DNA from: Victivallales bacterium
Lineage (GTDB): Bacteria; Verrucomicrobiota; Lentisphaeria; Oligosphaerales; Oligosphaeraceae
Direction of reading: 5' to 3'
Assembly (NCBI GenBank): GCA_900771165.1
Contig: CAAGMX010000300.1
Span: forward strand, 1-7,706
DNA: 7,706 bases
The translations under genes were made by a program, and so were the position numbers. The notes under the pieces are model-generated. The model did not search any database. It was not told the origin of the DNA and saw only the letters and a program-made list of their open reading frames with translations. Below, piece after piece: positions 5,090 through 7,706 of the stretch (the stretch's first letter is position 1; each line of letters starts with the position of its first letter).

Positions 5090-5109
5090 TGTACACAACC
5101 TGTACATAA
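5090..5109 (-). promoter_or_regulatory. Tandem pair of DnaA-box-like nonamers, 11 bp apart
   Basis: On the + strand TGTACACAA (5090-5098) and TGTACATAA (5101-5109) recur with an 11-base step, one helical turn. On the minus strand they read TTGTGTACA and TTATGTACA. The second differs from TTWTNCACA only at position six (T for C). Each also contains or overlaps the palindrome TGTACA, so a dimeric repressor is an alternative binder. Confidence 0.4.
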
Positions 5110-5135
5110 CTTGTCAATTTCTCTGTTCACTCCTC

Positions 5136-5190
5136 TGTAGAAAACTCCCCTCTACAAGTTTTCTTCCCGCTGTCTACATCGTTTTCTACA
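5136..5190. repeat. Perfect inverted repeat of a variant DnaA box
   Basis: TGTAGAAAAC (5136-5145) is the exact reverse complement of GTTTTCTACA (5181-5190), with 35 bases between. Each arm holds the nonamer TTTTCTACA, one base (position six) away from the DnaA-box consensus. Further TCTACA sequences lie between the arms (5151-5156 and 5173-5178), giving a dense cluster. Convergent boxes are typical of DnaA-binding origins, but a transcription-factor operator for dnaN is also possible. Confidence 0.5.
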
Positions 5191-5247
5191 ATCCTAATTT
5201 TTTGATTTCAAGGGAGATACGTGACTTCTGAACAAAAGTCTCCCTCC

Positions 5248-5259
5248 CTACTATTACTT
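5248..5259 (-). promoter_or_regulatory. DnaA-trio-like triplet run
   Basis: The + strand reads CTA CTA TTA CTT. Its complement, read 3' to 5', is GAT GAT AAT GAA: four successive triplets that fit the DnaA-trio pattern (purine, A, then T or A) used for strand opening in bacterial origins. The nearest box-like nonamer (5182-5190) ends 57 bases away, whereas known trios sit close to a box, so this is a weak call. Confidence 0.3.
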
Positions 5260-5297
5260 TCTTTTTCTCTCCTTTATAACCAATAGGAAGCCTGTCA

Positions 5298-6470
5298 ATG
5301 AATTTTCTGGTCAACACGGAGAAGTTTCTTTCGGGGATTCGTCGGGTGATGAGTGCGGTCTCCACCAAATCCCTGAACGCCATGCTGAACAACATCCTGT
5401 TGGAGGCGGAGGGAGACACCTTGCATCTGACGGCCTACAACATGGAGTTGCGGATTCGCACCGTGGTGCCGGCCACAGTGAATGAGGCGGGTTCCATTGC
5501 CGTGCCGGCAAAGAAGTTTGGGGAAGTCATTGGCGCCCTTCCCATGGGGGATGTGATGGTGGAGACCCGGGCGGAGGCTCCCGAGGAGATTCGCCTGAAG
5601 TGCATGAAGGCCAACTACACCCTCCATGGCCAGCGGGGAGACGGCTTCCCCGTGGCGGATCCCTTTGTGGAGGACTGGTCCTTCTCCATGGGTGGCAAGG
5701 AACTGGTGGACTGCCTCTGCAAGACTGTCTATGCCCGCAGCGAGGATGAGACCCGCCAGGCCTTGAATGGCGTCCTGGTTTCCATCCGGGGAAGCATGCG
5801 CACCATCGCCGCCAGTGATGGCCGCCGTCTCTCCCTGGTGGAGGCCTCCCTGGATCAGGAAGCGAAGGACGAGGCCGGGCAGCCCATGGGGATTCCCACC
5901 CAGGAGGGCGAGTTCATTCTGCCCTTCAAGGTGGTGGCCGAGCTGATTCACAATGTGGATCAGAGCAAGGTGGTGAAGGTCCGTCTCACCAAGAGCATGG
6001 CGGTCTTTGAGAACGGGGACACGGTTCTCACCAGCAAACTGGTGGACAAAAACTACCCCAACTACCGCTCGGTGATTCCCGTGAGTTTCCGCAACACCGT
6101 GGAGATTCCCCGGATGCTCTTCTCCGATGTGCTGAAGCGGGTACGGATGATGGTCAGCGACGGCGAGGATTCCGCCTCCGTCACCCTCCTGATCCAGGAA
6201 CATTCCATGCGGATTTCCGCCTCCTCCCCGGAATACGGCAATGCCGAGGACACAGTGGATGTGGAACTGAAGGGCGAACCCATCGAAATCGCCTTCAATC
6301 CCCGGTATCTCTCCGATCCCCTGAAGAATCTGGTGTGCGACACCTTCCAGCTCCACTACAATGACGGAGTCACTCCGGTGGAGATGACCGGCGATCCGGG
6401 ATTCATCTACATCCTCATGCCCATGCGGCCCGTGATCCCTGTTCCCGCCGAACCCGGGAGTGGGGAATAG
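5298..6470 (+). CDS. dnaN: DNA polymerase III beta subunit (sliding clamp)
   Basis: This 390-residue protein forms the ring-shaped dimer that holds DNA polymerase III and other partners on DNA. It matches the family from its first residues (MNFLVNTEKFLSGIRRVMSAVSTKSLNAMLNNILLEA fits the usual opening) and has the expected three successive clamp-fold domains, roughly 1-125, 126-250 and 251-377. Recognisable blocks include LTAYNMELRIR, the inter-domain TRQALNGVLVS, DGRRLSLVEA, and the C-terminal PVEMTGDPGFIYILMPMR. In E. coli the protein ends just after MPMR (MPMRL); here 13 more residues follow (PVIPVPAEPGSGE), a Pro-rich tail next to the partner-binding cleft. AGGAAG (5285-5290) gives a good ribosome binding site for the ATG at 5298. 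It has no dnaA upstream or recF downstream within view. Confidence 0.97.
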   Translation: MNFLVNTEKFLSGIRRVMSAVSTKSLNAMLNNILLEAEGDTLHLTAYNMELRIRTVVPATVNEAGSIAVPAKKFGEVIGALPMGDVMVETRAEAPEEIRLKCMKANYTLHGQRGDGFPVADPFVEDWSFSMGGKELVDCLCKTVYARSEDETRQALNGVLVSIRGSMRTIAASDGRRLSLVEASLDQEAKDEAGQPMGIPTQEGEFILPFKVVAELIHNVDQSKVVKVRLTKSMAVFENGDTVLTSKLVDKNYPNYRSVIPVSFRNTVEIPRMLFSDVLKRVRMMVSDGEDSASVTLLIQEHSMRISASSPEYGNAEDTVDVELKGEPIEIAFNPRYLSDPLKNLVCDTFQLHYNDGVTPVEMTGDPGFIYILMPMRPVIPVPAEPGSGE

Positions 6471-6495
6471 CCCGATTCCAGGGCAGGGGAATCTC

Positions 6496-6537
6496 TGGCG
6501 GAAGGCGGCGTCCACCACCCCCAGAATTTTTCCGCCA
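6496..6537. repeat. Inverted repeat TGGCGGAA / TTCCGCCA downstream of dnaN
   Basis: TGGCGGAA (6496-6503) and TTCCGCCA (6530-6537) are perfect reverse complements separated by 26 bases. No T-tract follows the right arm, and the right arm ends just before the -35 of the next promoter at 6542. It may be a weak dnaN end structure or an operator; neither can be established. Confidence 0.35.
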
Positions 6538-6541
6538 CCTC

Positions 6542-6569
6542 TTGAAATTCCCCGCAACTTTACTAAAAT
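6542..6569 (+). promoter_or_regulatory. Sigma-70-type promoter for the secreted acidic protein
   Basis: TTGAAA (6542-6547), a 16-base spacer and TAAAAT (6564-6569) match the consensus at 5/6 in both hexamers. The -35 hexamer and the spacing are the same as in the rpmH promoter. Transcription would start near 6576, about 46 bases before the first start codon of the next gene, which makes that gene separate from dnaN. Confidence 0.55.
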
Positions 6570-6621
6570 AAAGAGAATACGGCGCATTCCCGTGGACGGA
6601 TTGTGTCTTCGTCTCTGTCCG

Positions 6622-7706
6622 ATGGCTAACTCCCCCATCTCTGTTATGAACTCTTCCTCCTGGAAAACCCTCCTCGCCTCCCTGACTCTGGCGGCCGTCT
6701 CCGGCCTCTCTCTGGGGGAAGGACCCTTTGTTCTTTCCCTTTCCGCCCAGGAAGCGGAGGAGATTGACCTCGTTCAGGAGGAGCAGACGGAGGACGAGGA
6801 AATCCTGATGGAAGAGGAGTGGAGTGAGGAAGAGGAAGCCCAGGGAGAAGAGGCGGAAGAGAGTGCGGCGCCGGTGGAGGTAAAGGGGCCCAGCCCGGAT
6901 GCCAAGGGCGCTCCTGCCACTCCCTATATGCATGGCGTCACGGATGCCAAGGCCATTGCCATCGATCTGGCCGCCCTCACCTCCGGCGAAGTGGTCCAGA
7001 ACCACGCCGCCCCCCAGGAAGCTCTGCCTTCCGTGGGCGTGGGTACCGGTGCCATCCTCTGCCTGGAAGGGGAGGATGTGAAACTGGAGAAGAGCCTGCT
7101 GAAGCCCGAGGAAATCAACGACTGTCGCGGCCAGATTCTCCGCTTCCATATTTGGATGAAAGGGGAAGCCGTGGCTTTGGAGGGGAACCTGTGGGCGGAT
7201 GCCCCGGCCCTCCGTCTGGAGCTGGTGGACAACAATGGAAATGTGGTGGCCACCGCCCAAAGCGCTTTCAAGACCCGGGGGACCTTCCCCTGGCACAACT
7301 ACTACATGGACATGGAAGTGCCCCGGAATGTCTTCCTTTCCAGCGCCAGCACCACCGTGGTGGAAAAAGACCAGCTCCTGGATATGCTGGGTCTGGCCAG
7401 CGACACGTCCGTCCGTCAGGCGGGTCTCTATCTGACTCTCCTTTCCCGGGGCAAGGGAAAGGCCTGCTTCGGCGGCCTGGCCTATGAAAAGATTTCCCGG
7501 AAGGATCAGAAGATCTCCCCGGAAGCCCTGGATGACGCCACCGCCACCTTCTCCCCCAATCCCCAGTATGACGAGTTGCCCATGCTCCTCTACTACGGAC
7601 TGGACACCCGGCTTCCCTGGCGATTCCTGGACGGCAATGAAACCTTCGGCTCCCTCCGCACCGTGGCCGGACTGGAAGCCTACCTCCAGGTGGCCATGAA
7701 GGACTG
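6622..7706 (+). CDS. Secreted acidic protein with probable beta-sandwich domain (partial)
   Basis: The reading frame is open from 6622 to the window end (361 codons visible, no stop). I do not recognise the family. The N-terminus is a signal peptide: Lys15, hydrophobic stretch 17-32, probable cleavage after SLSA (Ala42). The mature start is remarkably acidic: residues 44-80 have about 21 Asp/Glu and no Lys or Arg. From about 165 to 292 the pattern ILRFHIWMKGE ... LRLELVDNNGNVVAT ... TFPWHNYYMDMEVP ... ACFGGLAYEKI resembles family 4/9-type carbohydrate-binding or similar jelly-roll domains; this is by pattern only. An alternative start at 6646 (MNSSSWKTLLASL) gives a tidier 34-residue signal peptide. 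No Shine-Dalgarno is seen before either. Its position after dnaN is unusual. The product is likely exported to the periplasm, outer membrane or outside the cell. Confidence 0.75.
   Translation, partial: MANSPISVMNSSSWKTLLASLTLAAVSGLSLGEGPFVLSLSAQEAEEIDLVQEEQTEDEEILMEEEWSEEEEAQGEEAEESAAPVEVKGPSPDAKGAPATPYMHGVTDAKAIAIDLAALTSGEVVQNHAAPQEALPSVGVGTGAILCLEGEDVKLEKSLLKPEEINDCRGQILRFHIWMKGEAVALEGNLWADAPALRLELVDNNGNVVATAQSAFKTRGTFPWHNYYMDMEVPRNVFLSSASTTVVEKDQLLDMLGLASDTSVRQAGLYLTLLSRGKGKACFGGLAYEKISRKDQKISPEALDDATATFSPNPQYDELPMLLYYGLDTRLPWRFLDGNETFGSLRTVAGLEAYLQVAMKD

Larger units (their letters stand above)
4908..5297. other. Candidate replication origin (oriC) between prs and dnaN
   Basis: This 390-base gap holds no credible gene and is richer in A and T than its flanks. 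It contains an exact TTWTNCACA DnaA-box match (4923-4931); near-matches TTTTCAACA (4963-4971), TTTTCTACA on both strands (5136-5144 minus, 5182-5190 plus) and TTATGTACA/TTGTGTACA (5101-5109 and 5090-5098, minus); an ACTAC repeat; a GC-rich block (5061-5073); an AT-rich stretch (5191-5210); and triplets resembling the DnaA-trio (5248-5259). Origins commonly lie beside dnaN, dnaA or rpmH. dnaA is not adjacent here, so this may instead be only a DnaA-regulated dnaN promoter region. TATAAC (5275-5280) could be a -10 for dnaN but no good -35 is seen. Confidence 0.5.

Noticed and set aside
5295..6638. 447-codon minus-strand ORF
   Set aside because: Antisense to dnaN; His/Gly-rich composition typical of a shadow frame.
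6415..7296. 293-codon minus-strand ORF
   Set aside because: Opposes the signal-peptide gene, which has a matching promoter and a coherent protein pattern on the + strand.
1..7706. CRISPR arrays, tRNA or rRNA genes, insertion sequences, prophage or defence genes
   Set aside because: No regularly spaced repeats, cloverleaf patterns, transposase motifs or terminal inverted repeats were seen on either strand.

Overview
The window looks like the chromosome of a GC-rich, Gram-negative bacterium. It holds a complete rpmH-rnpA-yidD-yidC-jag series, then a phosphoribosyl-pyrophosphate synthetase-type gene, a 390-base gap that looks like a replication origin, dnaN, and the first part of a gene for a secreted acidic protein. 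All seven complete genes and the partial one are on the + strand. The Gram-negative call rests on YidC, which has the long periplasmic domain between its first two membrane segments. The exact phylum cannot be read from the sequence. The irregular Shine-Dalgarno use and the broken dnaA-dnaN-recF cluster would suit the PVC group (Lentisphaerota/Verrucomicrobiota), but that is inference.

Layout. Positions 1-274 are a GC-rich leader without a supported gene. It has stable hairpins, a G-quadruplex motif and a good sigma-70-type promoter driving rpmH. Positions 275-3592 are the ribosome/RNase P/membrane-insertion block: L34, RNase P protein, YidD (start overlapping the rnpA stop as ATGA), YidC insertase and a KH-R3H RNA-binding protein. 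Two RNA structures may lower rnpA expression relative to rpmH: a hairpin over both candidate rnpA start codons, and a terminator-like hairpin inside the rnpA coding sequence. A terminator-like hairpin at 3623-3644 closes the block and is followed at once by an AT-rich -10-like box for the next gene.

Positions 3696-4907 encode a long, divergent PRPP synthetase homologue. Positions 4908-5297 hold no credible gene but carry one exact DnaA-box match, several related TTTTCNACA or TTATGTACA elements, a perfect 10-bp inverted repeat, an 11-bp tandem pair, an ACTAC repeat and a run of DnaA-trio-like triplets. This is the best oriC candidate in the window, although dnaA is not adjacent. dnaN (5298-6470) follows. 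Where recF is often found, there is instead a new promoter and a gene for a signal-peptide protein with a very acidic N-terminal segment and a probable beta-sandwich (carbohydrate-binding-like) domain, cut off by the window end.

How the genes work together. rpmH, rnpA, yidD, yidC and jag form the widely conserved set linking ribosome supply, tRNA maturation and membrane-protein insertion. dnaN supplies the replication clamp. The most interesting parts are the candidate origin with non-canonical DnaA boxes and the unidentified secreted protein. I did not find a clear new defence, mobile or CRISPR system.
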